A stretch of DNA of 64,000 nucleotides from an uncultured Lachnoclostridium sp. (GCA_905212635.1 CAJMFH010000004.1:42448-106447), one strand, 5' to 3'; counted from the first letter of the stretch, positions 40,797 to 51,471 are shown. Numbers and translations: made by a program. The notes: generated from the sequence alone by a model not told the origin.

Positions 40797-43061
40797 ATGA
40801 AAAAGAAACTGGAAGATTATATGGACTGGCCGAAGATCGAAGATCTTGAATATGCGGAATGCCGGAATGTCGAAGATGTTCTGGGAGCAGTGGCAGTCGA
40901 AGAAGGAATTTTATTTCGCTGCTTTTTTCCGGATGCCGATAAAGTACTGATTAAGATAAAAGGAAAAAGCCGGACGGTCATTATGAAAAAAATGGATGAC
41001 TGCGGTTATTTTGCAGCACTGACTGCCGGAAAAAAGATACCGGAATATACGTATCAGGTACAGTACAAAACCGGTAAAATGGAAATTATTGACAGCTACG
41101 CAACCGATCATTATGTGGATGCGATGGATGAAGTCATGTTTGCAAGTGGAGAGCATGACCGGATCTACGACAAACTCGGAGCGCATCCGGGACATGTGGC
41201 AGGGTATGCCGGTACGTGGTTTGCGGTATGGGCACCGAATGCAGTCAGTGTCAGTGTCGTCGGTGATTTTAATAACTGGGATGGCAGACTTCATCCGATG
41301 CGCCGTCTGGAAAGCGGTATCTTCGAATTGTTTGTACCGGAAGTCGGCGATGGCGATATTTACAAATACGAAGTTCACGGATACGATGGAAAAACTGCGA
41401 TGAAAGCCGATCCTTATGGGTTTTATGCAGAAAAACGTCCGGCGAGTGCAAGCATTGTCTGGAGTATTGACGAATACGAGTGGCAGGATGCGGATTGGCT
41501 GAAAAAGAGGAAAAAGACCGATTGGAAAAAAGAGCCGATGGTCATTTACGAAATGCACCTTGGATCCTTTGAAAAGCCGATGGGCGGTGGTTTTTATACT
41601 TACCGGGAACTGGCGGAAAAGACTGCTGACTATTGTAAAAAAATGGGATATACACATGTGGAACTCATGCCGGTGATGGAACATCCGTTGGATGCCTCAT
41701 GGGGGTATCAGGTCATCGGGTATTATGCACCGACTTCACGTTATGGAACGCCGGAAGACTTTATGTATTTTGTCGATCATCTGCATCAGGCAGGGATTGG
41801 TGTGATCTTAGACTGGGTTCCGGCACATTTTCCAAAAGATGAACACGGACTGGGACGTTTTGACGGTACGTGTCTGTATGAACACCTCGATAAACGGCAG
41901 GGCGAACATCCGCACTGGGGAACGCTCATTTATAATTACGGCCGTCCACAGGTGGCAAATTATCTTATCGCCAATGCGCTGTTCTGGCTGGAACAATATC
42001 ACGCAGACGGGCTTCGACTCGATGCGGTAGCTTCCATGCTTTACCTCGATTACGGCAAGCAGGATGGGGAATGGATCGCCAATATATATGGCGGCAATGA
42101 AAATCTTGAAGCCATCGAATTTTTAAAGAAATTAAATCAAAAGATCAAAGACCGCAAGGACGGAAGCCTTTCGATCGCGGAAGAATCGACAGCGTGGCCG
42201 ATGGTAACCGGAAATATCGAAGAAGGCGGTCTGGGATTTGACTTCAAATGGAATATGGGCTGGATGAATGATTATCTCGAATACATCAAGACGGATCCGC
42301 TTTTTCGAAAAGGCCGCCATGGCATGATCACATTTAGTATGGTTTACCAGTATTCGGAAAATTTCATGCTTGTATTTTCCCACGATGAAGTCGTACATAT
42401 GAAAGGATCCATGTACCGGAAAATGCCGGGAACACCGGCACAGAAACTTGCCGGACTGCGTCAGAGTTTTGGTTATATGGCAGCACATCCGGGCAAAAAG
42501 TTACTGTTTATGGGACAGGATTTCGGACAGATCAGCGAATGGAGCGAAGAGCGGGGACTTGATTGGAACCTGCTTGCAGACGGAAAAGCGATGGCAAGCG
42601 ATACCGGTGAAGTGATCCAGGTAAAATCGTCCCATCGGATGCTTCAGGACTTTGTCGCGGATCTTTGGAAATTTTATAAGGCACATCCGGCAATGTATGC
42701 CTGGGATGAGATTCCGGACGGATTTGAATGGGTCAGCATGTTAGATGCCGATCATAGTGTCATTGCCTTTATGCGCGAAGCAGAGGACGAAAAACTGCTT
42801 GTCGTGTGCAACTTTACTCCGGTTTGCTATCCTGAATTTAAGTTAGGCGTGCCATATGCCGGAAAATATAAAGAAATCTTAAACAGCGATGCGATCGTGT
42901 ATGGTGGCGAAAATCATACCAATCCGCGTTTAAAAAACAGTAAAAAGGAAAAAATGGATGGTATGGAGCAGAGTATTACCTTTACGCTGGCTCCGACCGC
43001 GATCCAGATTTTCAGTTATCAGCCGGAACAGCCGGTAAATCGTAAAAGAAAGAAGAAATGA
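40797..43061 (+). CDS. glgB: 1,4-alpha-glucan branching enzyme
   Basis: Introduces alpha-1,6 branches in glycogen. 754 residues: two N-terminal carbohydrate-binding modules (CBM48 around 120-220, GDFNNWDGRLHPM), GH13 barrel with HLGSF, LDWVPAHFPKD, nucleophile Asp in GLRLDAVASML, acid Glu in IAEESTAW, and SHDEVVH. No glgA, glgC or glgP is nearby. AAAGGAG precedes the ATG. Confidence 0.95.
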   Translation: MKKKLEDYMDWPKIEDLEYAECRNVEDVLGAVAVEEGILFRCFFPDADKVLIKIKGKSRTVIMKKMDDCGYFAALTAGKKIPEYTYQVQYKTGKMEIIDSYATDHYVDAMDEVMFASGEHDRIYDKLGAHPGHVAGYAGTWFAVWAPNAVSVSVVGDFNNWDGRLHPMRRLESGIFELFVPEVGDGDIYKYEVHGYDGKTAMKADPYGFYAEKRPASASIVWSIDEYEWQDADWLKKRKKTDWKKEPMVIYEMHLGSFEKPMGGGFYTYRELAEKTADYCKKMGYTHVELMPVMEHPLDASWGYQVIGYYAPTSRYGTPEDFMYFVDHLHQAGIGVILDWVPAHFPKDEHGLGRFDGTCLYEHLDKRQGEHPHWGTLIYNYGRPQVANYLIANALFWLEQYHADGLRLDAVASMLYLDYGKQDGEWIANIYGGNENLEAIEFLKKLNQKIKDRKDGSLSIAEESTAWPMVTGNIEEGGLGFDFKWNMGWMNDYLEYIKTDPLFRKGRHGMITFSMVYQYSENFMLVFSHDEVVHMKGSMYRKMPGTPAQKLAGLRQSFGYMAAHPGKKLLFMGQDFGQISEWSEERGLDWNLLADGKAMASDTGEVIQVKSSHRMLQDFVADLWKFYKAHPAMYAWDEIPDGFEWVSMLDADHSVIAFMREAEDEKLLVVCNFTPVCYPEFKLGVPYAGKYKEILNSDAIVYGGENHTNPRLKNSKKEKMDGMEQSITFTLAPTAIQIFSYQPEQPVNRKRKKK

Positions 43062-43076
43062 GGGCAATAAAGCAAT

Positions 43077-45998
43077 ATGAAACAGGTAAAAGGTTATACG
43101 ATCTTACAGAAACAGGGATTAAAGGAATTAAACGCGACAGGATATCTTCTGGAACATGACAAAACCAAAGCCAAAGTGGCAGCCATCGAGACGGCTGACG
43201 ACAATAAGGTGTTTTCCATCGGATTCCGCACTCCGCCAAAAGATTCTACAGGTGTAGCGCATATTGTAGAACATACGGTACTGTGCGGTTCCAAAGAGTT
43301 TCCGGTAAAAGATCCGTTTATTGAACTGGCGAAGGGATCGTTAAACACGTTTTTGAATGCCATGACCTATCCGGATAAGACCGTTTATCCGGTAGCGAGC
43401 TGCAATGATAAAGATTTTCAGAATCTGATGCATGTGTATATGGATGCTGTATTCTATCCCAATATTTACAAGGAAGAGAAGATTTTTAAGCAGGAAGGAT
43501 GGCATTACCACCTGGATTCCGTGGACGGACCTTTGACCTATAACGGCGTGGTATTTAATGAGATGAAGGGAGTCTTTTCTTCTCCGGAGCAGCTGATTGA
43601 GAGAAAGATCCAGCAGTCCTTGTATCCGGATACCAGTTATGGATTTGAATCCGGCGGAGATCCGGTCGATATTCCGGATCTGACTTATCAGGATTACCTT
43701 GACTTCCACAGTAAATACTATCATCCGTCAAACAGTTACATTTATCTTTACGGCGATATGGATATGGAAGAAAAACTGACGTGGATGGATGAAAAATACC
43801 TGTCTCATTTTGACTATTTGAAAGTGGATTCGGAGATCAGACCGCAGAAGGCATTTACGAAGCCGGCGGAGGTCGAGGCTTTTTATTCTCTTGCCGAAGG
43901 CGAATCCGACAAAGATAAATCGTATATCAGTTATAATGCCGTAACCGGCAATTCCCTTGACCGTGATCTTTACATCGCTTTTCAGGTATTGAATTATGTG
44001 CTGATTCAGGGTGTGGGGGCGCCGGTCAAACAGGCTCTTGTCGATGCAGGGATTGGAAGCGAGATCATCAGCTTCTTTGAAGAGAGCATCTGCCAGCCGT
44101 TTTTCTCAATCATTGCGAAAAATACAGAAGTGTCAAAAAAGGAAGAATTTGTAAAAATCATCCGTAGAGAACTGGAGAAACTCGTAAAAGAGGGAATCAA
44201 TAAAGCCTCTTTGAATGCCGGCCTCAATGCCCTTGAATTTCGTTATCGTGAGGCGGATTTTGGTTCGTATCCGAAAGGATTGATGTATGGACTCCAGATG
44301 TTTGACAGCTGGCTTTATGACAGCGAAAAACCGTTTATTCACATCAGTGCCAACGATACGTTTAAACGTCTCCGTGAGAAGATGGAAGAAGGATATTTTG
44401 AATCCCTGATCCAGACGTATCTTTTGGATAATACCCATCGTTCTGTCGTGACGGCAGCACCGAAAATGGGACTTACCGCGGAGCAGGATCGTGCAGAGGC
44501 AGAAAAATGCCGGAGATATTTTGACACGCTTTCCCGGGAAGAAAAAGAAAACCTTGTGCGAGAGACAGAAGAACTGACCTGCTATCAGGAAGAACCGACC
44601 CCAAAAGAAGATTTGGAAAAGATTCCGTTATTATCACGGGAAGATATCGGAAAGAAAGCCCTTCCATTTTCCAATATTGAAAAAGACGTAATGGGAACCA
44701 AGGTTCTTCACCACGATTATTTTACCAATGGAATTTATTATATTGACTTATACTTTGATATCAAGCCGCTTCTGGCAGAGTATGCGCCGTATATCAGCCT
44801 TTTGACATCGCTGATCGGCTGCGTGGACACCGATGTGCATGATAAACTGGCATTTTCCAATGAAATTTTACAAAATGCAGGAGACTTTTCGTTTGATACC
44901 CTGCTGTCACGCAAATACAAACAGCCGAAAGAATATAAGGCATTTATGATCTTCCGTGCCAAAGTGTTCGAGAAAAAGACAGAAAAGGTGTTTGAACTTC
45001 TGGATGAGGCATTGAAAACATCGCATCTGAATGACGAAAAACGTTTGAAAGAAATCGTGAGTGAGAATGCGTCGGCATTGTATATGAGATTGATTTCCGC
45101 CGGACACAGTACGGCAGTGAACCGTGCACTTTCGTATGGCTCCCAGATGGGAAAATACGACGAGGCAATGAATGGAATTTCGTACTACCGCTTCTTAAAG
45201 CAGTTAAACGATAATTTTGACAAATATAAAGACAATACAATCGCAATCCTGAAAATGCTCATGCAGGAGATCTTTACAAAGGATAAGATGATGGCAGGAA
45301 TTACCTGTGCACAGAGTGCCTATGATGGATTTGAAAAAGCATTTATGAAATTTGCTGAAAAGATGCCGGAGAAACCGGAGGAAAATGCCAATATCCGGCC
45401 ACAGATTTCTTTTGATGATATGCAGCAGAATGAGGGATTCAAGACGGCAGGACAGGTACAGTATGTGGCACGAAGCGGAAATTTTGTGGAACGGGGTATC
45501 CCATACCATGGCTCTTACCGTGTCGTACGTGCGATGCTCAGTTATGGATTCCTGTGGAATGAAGTCCGTGTCAAAGGTGGCGCGTATGGTGTTATGTGTG
45601 GTTTTCCAAGTTCGGGAGAGGGATATTTTGTATCTTACCGCGATCCGAAACTGGCAGAGACAAACGAAACATACAAAAAAGTGGCAGAATATCTGCGGTC
45701 TTACGAGGCAGAAGAGCGTGAAATGACAAAATCCATTATCGGTACGATCAGTGCGGTAGATACGCCATTGACACCGAAAACCAAGGGAAGCCGTTCCATG
45801 GGAGCGTATTTTTCCGAAATGAAAGTGGAAGATGTCCAGAAAGAAAGAGATGAAATTCTTTCTACATCAGTAGAAGATATTCGGCGTGCTGCTGATATGG
45901 TTGATGCGATATTGGCAGATGGCAGGATCTGTGTCCTTGGAAATGAAGAAAAAGTAAAAGAAAATGCAGAATTATTTGGCTGCATTGAGACGTTATAA
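43077..45998 (+). CDS. M16C metalloprotease (presequence-protease/insulinase family)
   Basis: 973 residues, about the size of PreP-type enzymes that form a closed two-bowl chamber and degrade unfolded peptides. The inverted zinc motif HIVEH is at 62-66, with a downstream Glu in the FNEMKGVFSSPEQ region (about 160) as third ligand. The C-terminal half carries the usual inactive M16 repeat (GIPYHGSYRVVRAMLSYGFLWNEVRVKGGAYG). No signal peptide, so cytoplasmic. Confidence 0.93.
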   Translation: MKQVKGYTILQKQGLKELNATGYLLEHDKTKAKVAAIETADDNKVFSIGFRTPPKDSTGVAHIVEHTVLCGSKEFPVKDPFIELAKGSLNTFLNAMTYPDKTVYPVASCNDKDFQNLMHVYMDAVFYPNIYKEEKIFKQEGWHYHLDSVDGPLTYNGVVFNEMKGVFSSPEQLIERKIQQSLYPDTSYGFESGGDPVDIPDLTYQDYLDFHSKYYHPSNSYIYLYGDMDMEEKLTWMDEKYLSHFDYLKVDSEIRPQKAFTKPAEVEAFYSLAEGESDKDKSYISYNAVTGNSLDRDLYIAFQVLNYVLIQGVGAPVKQALVDAGIGSEIISFFEESICQPFFSIIAKNTEVSKKEEFVKIIRRELEKLVKEGINKASLNAGLNALEFRYREADFGSYPKGLMYGLQMFDSWLYDSEKPFIHISANDTFKRLREKMEEGYFESLIQTYLLDNTHRSVVTAAPKMGLTAEQDRAEAEKCRRYFDTLSREEKENLVRETEELTCYQEEPTPKEDLEKIPLLSREDIGKKALPFSNIEKDVMGTKVLHHDYFTNGIYYIDLYFDIKPLLAEYAPYISLLTSLIGCVDTDVHDKLAFSNEILQNAGDFSFDTLLSRKYKQPKEYKAFMIFRAKVFEKKTEKVFELLDEALKTSHLNDEKRLKEIVSENASALYMRLISAGHSTAVNRALSYGSQMGKYDEAMNGISYYRFLKQLNDNFDKYKDNTIAILKMLMQEIFTKDKMMAGITCAQSAYDGFEKAFMKFAEKMPEKPEENANIRPQISFDDMQQNEGFKTAGQVQYVARSGNFVERGIPYHGSYRVVRAMLSYGFLWNEVRVKGGAYGVMCGFPSSGEGYFVSYRDPKLAETNETYKKVAEYLRSYEAEEREMTKSIIGTISAVDTPLTPKTKGSRSMGAYFSEMKVEDVQKERDEILSTSVEDIRRAADMVDAILADGRICVLGNEEKVKENAELFGCIETL

Positions 45999-46018
45999 AC
46001 GAAGGAAAGGAGCAGCAG

Positions 46019-46939
46019 ATGGAGGAGAAAATAACAAAAGAGCCGTTTAAATCGGGATTTGTGTCGCTGGTAGGCAGACCGAATGTCGGAAAGTCTACGC
46101 TGATGAACCGGATCATCGGACAGAAGATCGCGATTACGAGCAATAAGCCACAGACAACGAGAAACCGTATTCAGACGGTATATCATGATGATAGAGGACA
46201 GATTGTTTTTCTGGATACACCGGGAATCCACAAGGCAAAAAATAAGCTCGGAGAGTACATGGTTACGGTAGCAGAGCGTACATTTGACGAAGTGGATATG
46301 ATCTTGTGGCTGGTGGAAGCGACGACGTTTATCGGAAAAGGAGAGCGCCACATCGCAGAACAGCTGAAAAAAGCTCATATTCCTGTGATTCTGGTTATGA
46401 ATAAGATCGATACCGTGAAGAAAGAAGAACTTCTTGCCTGTATCGATGCCTATCAGCAGATTATGGAGTTTGATGAGATCGTTCCGGTCTCTGCGTGGAC
46501 CGGAGAAAGCGTGGATCATCTTGTCGATGTGATGTTCCGTTATCTGGAGGAAGGACCGGCATTTTACGACGATGATACCGTAACCGATCAGCCGGTGCGC
46601 CAGATCGTAGCGGAACTGATCCGTGAAAAAGCACTCCGCCTGCTGGCAGATGAGATTCCACACGGCATTGCGGTGGCGGTAGACCAGATGAAACTTCGCC
46701 ATAACAATAAAAATATGTATGATATTGACGCGACGATCATCTGTGAACGGGATTCCCACAAAGGAATCATTATTGGTAAGCAGGGACAGATGCTGAAAAA
46801 GATCGGTACACAGGCTCGTCGCGAGATTGAGGAAATGCTTCAGAAAAAGGTCAATCTGAAACTCTGGGTGAAGGTAAAGAAGGATTGGCGTGACAGCGAT
46901 TTCCTTCTGAAGAATTTCGGATACGATAAGAAAGAATAA
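46019..46939 (+). CDS. era: GTPase Era
   Basis: 306 residues: GTPase domain with GRPNVGKSTLMN, DTPGIH and NKID, then a C-terminal KH domain (IIGKQGQMLKKIG) that binds 16S rRNA. AAAGGAG precedes the ATG. The era-yqzL-recO order is a Firmicutes hallmark. Confidence 0.97.
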   Translation: MEEKITKEPFKSGFVSLVGRPNVGKSTLMNRIIGQKIAITSNKPQTTRNRIQTVYHDDRGQIVFLDTPGIHKAKNKLGEYMVTVAERTFDEVDMILWLVEATTFIGKGERHIAEQLKKAHIPVILVMNKIDTVKKEELLACIDAYQQIMEFDEIVPVSAWTGESVDHLVDVMFRYLEEGPAFYDDDTVTDQPVRQIVAELIREKALRLLADEIPHGIAVAVDQMKLRHNNKNMYDIDATIICERDSHKGIIIGKQGQMLKKIGTQARREIEEMLQKKVNLKLWVKVKKDWRDSDFLLKNFGYDKKE

Positions 46940-47044
46940 CCGTTTCGGATTTCCGAAATCGTTACAGATGGAATAAAATCCCTCGTATAGATGGTTTCTG
47001 ATGTGGAGATGATAGTAATATCAACAACGACGGAGGAAGCCATT

Positions 47045-47248
47045 ATGAACAATAAGTTTTGGAATGAATTTTATCAATCCGGAAAGATTTCGGATTATCT
47101 GAATTATGTAAATTCATCGGAACATACGGCACGTTCTCAAAGCACATTTGGAAGCAGCCGCTATTCGGATGAGATGGAGAAGATGCAGGATGCAGGAAAA
47201 AGTGACAGGAATGGTGCTTTCGGGGACTCCCGTGGGGGAATACGATAA
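47045..47248 (+). CDS. Small YqzL-like protein between era and recO
   Basis: 67 residues beginning NNKFWNEFYQSGKISDYLNY, from an ATG 8 nt after GGAGG (47032-47036). The position between era and recO and the FW-F-TGKI-YL-like start match the small YqzL family, though this copy is longer, with a hydrophilic Ser/Asp/Gly-rich tail. Its last 59 nt overlap recO in another frame. The frame stays open upstream to 46991 without a ribosome site. Function unknown. Confidence 0.65.
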   Translation: MNNKFWNEFYQSGKISDYLNYVNSSEHTARSQSTFGSSRYSDEMEKMQDAGKSDRNGAFGDSRGGIR

Positions 47249-47945
47249 GCGGGTCGTGATCTTAACGCGGGAACGTGGCAAGATCTCCGCGTTTGCCAGA
47301 GGGGCAAGACGGCCAAAAAGTTCCCTGATCGCAGCGAGTGAACCATTTACGTTTGGTGAATTTGAACTTTACCGCGGAAGGGATTCGTATACGATCTCTT
47401 CGGTAAATGTGAAAAATTATTTTTCGGACATCCGAGAAGAATTGGAAGATATTTACATGGGCATGTATTTCTGTGAAGTGGCAGAATATGTGACAATGGA
47501 AAATATGGATACCCGGGAGATATTGAAATTGTTATACCAGTCTCTCCGTGCTTTAAAAGTACCTTCCCTTTCCCGGGAACTGGTAAGACGGATCTACGAG
47601 TTTAAACTGGTCGCTTTAAACGGGGAAGCTCCCCGTTTATTTGCGTGCATTGAGTGTGGCAGGAAAGACGAACTGTTTTATTTTCATCCACAGAAAGCAG
47701 GCATCCTGTGTGAAGCATGTTATGAAAAAGAACCCTACAACGGACGGGGGGCATACCATATCAGTGGTTCCACAACATACATATTGCAGCGAATCGTGGC
47801 TTCCCCCGTCAAGACATTGTATACGTTTTCTGTGTCAGAACATGTGATGCAGGAATTGAATCTGGTTGTAAAAGACTATTTTGAAAAACACATCGACAAA
47901 AAATTTCAATCGGCGCAAATGTTAGATGATCTGCTGTTATTTTGA
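47190..47945 (+). CDS. recO: DNA repair protein RecO
   Basis: 251 residues: N-terminal OB fold (VTGMVLSGTPVGEYDKRVVILT), helical domain, and a C-terminal Cys4 zinc site (CIECG and CEACY). RecO with RecR loads RecA on SSB-coated DNA. ATG 47190 is preferred because GGAGAAG is 7 nt upstream and family proteins start just before VTGxVL; the frame is open back to 47148. Confidence 0.93.
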   Translation: MQEKVTGMVLSGTPVGEYDKRVVILTRERGKISAFARGARRPKSSLIAASEPFTFGEFELYRGRDSYTISSVNVKNYFSDIREELEDIYMGMYFCEVAEYVTMENMDTREILKLLYQSLRALKVPSLSRELVRRIYEFKLVALNGEAPRLFACIECGRKDELFYFHPQKAGILCEACYEKEPYNGRGAYHISGSTTYILQRIVASPVKTLYTFSVSEHVMQELNLVVKDYFEKHIDKKFQSAQMLDDLLLF

Positions 47946-47951
47946 GACAAT

Positions 47952-47976
47952 GACAAAATTTTTGTCTTTCTTTTTG
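47952..47976 (+). terminator. Short terminator after recO
   Basis: GACAAA (47952-47957) pairs with TTTGTC (47961-47966) and is followed by TTTCTTTTT. The stem is short and AT-rich. Confidence 0.5.
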
Positions 47977-48002
47977 GAAAACTATGTGGTATCATATACA
48001 AT
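47974..48002 (+). promoter_or_regulatory. glnS promoter
   Basis: TTGGAA (47974-47979), 17 bp, TACAAT (47997-48002), partly overlapping the T-run of the recO terminator. Confidence 0.6.
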
Positions 48003-48030
48003 ATACGTGTGTTAAGGAGGCTTCAATTCA

Positions 48031-49719
48031 ATGGCAACAGAGAAGAGAGAGGAAGAAAAAGAAGAAGTTATTTCGAAAAACTTTATCGAACAGGAAATTG
48101 AAAAAGATCTTGCTGAAGGTGTCTATACCGATATTATGACACGTTTTCCACCCGAGCCGAATGGCTATCTGCATATTGGACATGCAAAGTCGATCCTGCT
48201 CAATCAGGGACTGGCAAAAAAATATAATGGAACATTTAATCTTCGTTTTGACGATACAAACCCAACAAAAGAAAAGGAAGAATTTGTAAATTCCATTCTG
48301 GAAGATGTCATTTGGATCTGCGGTGGGGAAAAACCGCCGGTATATTTTGCGTCCAATTACTTTGACCAGATGTATGAATGTGCGGTCAAACTGATCAAAA
48401 AAGGCAAAGCCTATGTATGTGATCTCACACCGGAGGAAATCCGGGAATACCGCGGAACCCTGACAGAGCCGGGAAAGAACAGCCCATACCGTGACCGTTC
48501 CGTAGAAGAAAATCTGGAATTATTTACGAAAATGAAAAATGGAGAAATCAAAGATGGCGAAAAGGTTCTCCGTGCTAAAATTGATATGAGTTCGCCGAAT
48601 ATCAATATGCGTGATCCAATCCTGTACCGTGTGGCACACATTACCCACCACAATACGGGCGACAAATGGTGCATCTATCCGATGTACGATTTTGCTCATC
48701 CGATTGAAGATGCAGTAGAAGGCATCAGTCATTCGATCTGTACGCTGGAATTTGAGGATCACCGTCCATTGTATGACTGGGTTGTACGTGAGTGTGAATT
48801 TGAAGTACCACCTCGTCAGATCGAGTTTGCAAAGATGTATCTGACCAATGTAATTACCGGAAAACGATATATTAAGAAACTGGTAGAAGATGGTGTGGTA
48901 GACGGATGGGATGACCCTCGTCTCGTTTCCATCACAGCACTTCGCCGCCGTGGATTTACCGCTTCGTCCATCCGTAAGTTTATGGAACTTGCCGGTGTAT
49001 CAAAGAGCAATAGTTCGGTAGATTATGCGATGTTAGAGTATTGTATCCGCGAAGATCTGAAGATGACACAGCCTCGTATGATGGCGATCTTAGATCCGAT
49101 CAAGCTGGTAATCACCAATTATCCGGAAGGACAGGTAGAATATCTGGATGTACCAAACAATCAGGAAAATCCGGAGATGGGTACGCGAAAAGTGCCATTT
49201 GCCAGAGAACTTTATATCGAGAGAGACGACTTTATGATTGAGCCTCCTCGTAAATATTTCCGTTTGTTCCCGGGAAATGAAGTGCGTCTGATGAGTGCTT
49301 ATTTTGTAACGTGCCAGGATTATGTGACCGATGAAAATGGAAAGGTAACAGAGATTCATTGTACGTATGATCCGGAGACAAAGAGTGGTTCCGGATTTAC
49401 CGGAAGAAAAGTAAAAGGAACGATTCACTGGGTAGCTGCACCAACAGCAGTGACAGCGGAAGTACGTTTGTATGAAAACCTTGTGGATGAAGAGAAAGGG
49501 GTTTACAATGAAGACGGTTCCGTCAACATTAACCCGGACTCTTTGAAAGTATTAGAGAATTGTTATGTGGAGCCGGCACTTGCGGAGGCAAAACCGGGAG
49601 ACCGTTTCCAGTTTATGAGAACCGGATATTTTTGTGTAGATACGAAGGATACGACCGAAGGACATCAGGTATTTAACCGTATCGTGTCAATGAAGAGTTC
49701 TTATCGTCCGGGAAAATAA
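48031..49719 (+). CDS. glnS: Glutaminyl-tRNA synthetase
   Basis: 562 residues of class I synthetase: HIGH at 48-51 (PPEPNGYLHIGHAKS), LRFDDTNP, the KMSKS variant VSKSN near residue 330 and the anticodon-binding beta-barrels at the C-terminus. Its presence means glutamine is charged directly rather than only through GatCAB. AAGGAGG precedes the ATG. Confidence 0.96.
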   Translation: MATEKREEEKEEVISKNFIEQEIEKDLAEGVYTDIMTRFPPEPNGYLHIGHAKSILLNQGLAKKYNGTFNLRFDDTNPTKEKEEFVNSILEDVIWICGGEKPPVYFASNYFDQMYECAVKLIKKGKAYVCDLTPEEIREYRGTLTEPGKNSPYRDRSVEENLELFTKMKNGEIKDGEKVLRAKIDMSSPNINMRDPILYRVAHITHHNTGDKWCIYPMYDFAHPIEDAVEGISHSICTLEFEDHRPLYDWVVRECEFEVPPRQIEFAKMYLTNVITGKRYIKKLVEDGVVDGWDDPRLVSITALRRRGFTASSIRKFMELAGVSKSNSSVDYAMLEYCIREDLKMTQPRMMAILDPIKLVITNYPEGQVEYLDVPNNQENPEMGTRKVPFARELYIERDDFMIEPPRKYFRLFPGNEVRLMSAYFVTCQDYVTDENGKVTEIHCTYDPETKSGSGFTGRKVKGTIHWVAAPTAVTAEVRLYENLVDEEKGVYNEDGSVNINPDSLKVLENCYVEPALAEAKPGDRFQFMRTGYFCVDTKDTTEGHQVFNRIVSMKSSYRPGK

Positions 49720-49741
49720 TCCGGAGAGAATGGAGGCAGCT

Positions 49742-50581
49742 ATGGGTAATTTGTTTGCAGGACTGGAAAGTCTTGGGTTGAACATCAAGGATAATGTTGA
49801 TGTTTATGAAAAAGAAAAGAAAGAAAATCAAAATGCAGATGCCAAAAAAGCACAGGTGAAAGAGATTCAGGAAGAAGATCTTTTGTTTGACAAAACGTAT
49901 ACCTGTCCGGTCTGTGACCATGAATTTAAGAGTAAAATGGTTCGCACCGGTAAGGCAAAATTAGTATCTGCGGATACGGATTTACGTCCGAAATATCAGG
50001 GGATTGATCCACTTAAATACGATGCGATCCTATGCCCGAAATGCGGATATGCGTCACTGAACCGTTATTTTAATTTCGTGATGTCTTCTCAGGCAAAGAT
50101 GATCCGTGAAAAAATTTCCGCTACGTATCATTATGTACCGGAAGGGGAAAAAGTGTATACCTACGATGAGGCAATTACCCGTCATAAGATGGCACTTCTT
50201 AACACGATCGTAAAACAGGGAAAAACGAGTGAAAGAGCCTATACCTGTCTTAAGATTGCCTGGCTGTTCCGTGGAAAACGCGAAGAGATGATGAAGGGCG
50301 AATACAACAAAGACGAAGTGGCAGCTCTTTTGGCCGAGGAAAAGGAGTTTCTGAAAAATGCACACGAAGGATTTGTGGCAGCATTTTCCAAAGAAGATTT
50401 CCCGATGTGTGGCATGGATGAATATACGGTGATGTATATGGTGGCAGAGCTGGCACGCCGGATTGGCAGCAAAGACGAGGCAAAACGCTGGATATCCAAA
50501 GTGCTTGTGGCAAAAGATGCCAACCGCCGTATCAAAGATAAAGCGCTGGCATTAAAAGAAATGCTGCAGCAGGAAGAGTAA
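49742..50581 (+). CDS. DUF2225 family protein
   Basis: 279 residues. Two CxxC pairs (CPVCDHEF near 58-65, CPKCGYASLNRYF near 99-111) suggest a zinc ribbon; the rest is helical, TPR-like (KTSERAYTCLKIAWLFRGK, ELARRIGSKDEAKRWIS). ATG 49742 is used because GGAGG precedes it; ATG 49730 includes that site. Function unknown. It is followed by a putative metal exporter. Confidence 0.85.
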   Translation: MGNLFAGLESLGLNIKDNVDVYEKEKKENQNADAKKAQVKEIQEEDLLFDKTYTCPVCDHEFKSKMVRTGKAKLVSADTDLRPKYQGIDPLKYDAILCPKCGYASLNRYFNFVMSSQAKMIREKISATYHYVPEGEKVYTYDEAITRHKMALLNTIVKQGKTSERAYTCLKIAWLFRGKREEMMKGEYNKDEVAALLAEEKEFLKNAHEGFVAAFSKEDFPMCGMDEYTVMYMVAELARRIGSKDEAKRWISKVLVAKDANRRIKDKALALKEMLQQEE

Positions 50582-50616
50582 AACAGCAGATGCTGGCAGA
50601 ATGGAGAGTATGATCG

Positions 50617-51471
50617 ATGGAATTATGGCTTGATATTTTTATGGATGCGTTGATTGACAGCATTAAATTGTTTCCTTTTTTGCTGCTGACCTATCTGCTC
50701 ATGGAGTATCTGGAGCATAAGACCAGCACAAAGACGAGGGCATGGATCCGGAAAGCAGGAAAACTTGGTCCTGTGGCAGGTGGTGTCGCGGGAATATTTC
50801 CACAATGCGGTTTTTCAGTCGCAGCGTCGAATCTGTACTCCGGCGGGATCATTACGATGGGAACGCTGGTGGCCGTATTTTTATCGACATCGGATGAGAT
50901 GCTGCCTATCTTTTTATCGGAAGCGGTAAGCGCAGGGATCATTCTGAGAGTTCTTGGAATTAAACTTGTGACAGCAATCTTTACTGGATTTATCGTAGAT
51001 TTTGTCATGCGTTTCCGACCAAATGCCATTCAATATAAGGATTTTCATACGATGTGTGAAAGCGAACACTGCCACTGTGAAAAAAGCATTGGAAAATCTG
51101 CTTTTACACATACATTTAAAATATTATTGTTCATTTTCCTGTGTTCTCTTGTTTTGAACTTTTTGATCGAAGTTGGAGGAGAAGAGCGGATTTCTGAATT
51201 TTTATCGAGTCATGCGATGTTTGGACCGGTATTTGCGGCAATTGTCGGATTGATTCCGAATTGTGCGGCATCGGTTCTCATCACGCAGATGTATCTGGGA
51301 GGAATTCTGGATTTTGGTTCGATGATCTCAGGACTGCTTGTAGGTGCAGGAGTCGGACTTTTGGTTTTATTCCGTACAAACAAAAGATGGAAAGAAAATC
51401 TTTCCATCCTTGGGATTGTATGGGCAGCAGGTGTATTTTGGGGTGTTGTTGTGAATTTACTCATCCATTGA
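50617..51471 (+). CDS. Putative manganese/arsenic efflux membrane protein (ArsP_2-like)
   Basis: 284 residues with eight to ten membrane helices. The conserved blocks GIFPQCGFSVAASNLYSGG (with Cys) and LIPNCAASVLITQMYLGG form an internal two-fold repeat typical of this exporter family. A His/Cys-rich loop (CESEHCHCEK, about 149-158) could bind metal. Substrate is unproven. The stop codon overlaps the convergent DUF6062 gene by 15 bp. Confidence 0.8.
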   Translation: MELWLDIFMDALIDSIKLFPFLLLTYLLMEYLEHKTSTKTRAWIRKAGKLGPVAGGVAGIFPQCGFSVAASNLYSGGIITMGTLVAVFLSTSDEMLPIFLSEAVSAGIILRVLGIKLVTAIFTGFIVDFVMRFRPNAIQYKDFHTMCESEHCHCEKSIGKSAFTHTFKILLFIFLCSLVLNFLIEVGGEERISEFLSSHAMFGPVFAAIVGLIPNCAASVLITQMYLGGILDFGSMISGLLVGAGVGLLVLFRTNKRWKENLSILGIVWAAGVFWGVVVNLLIH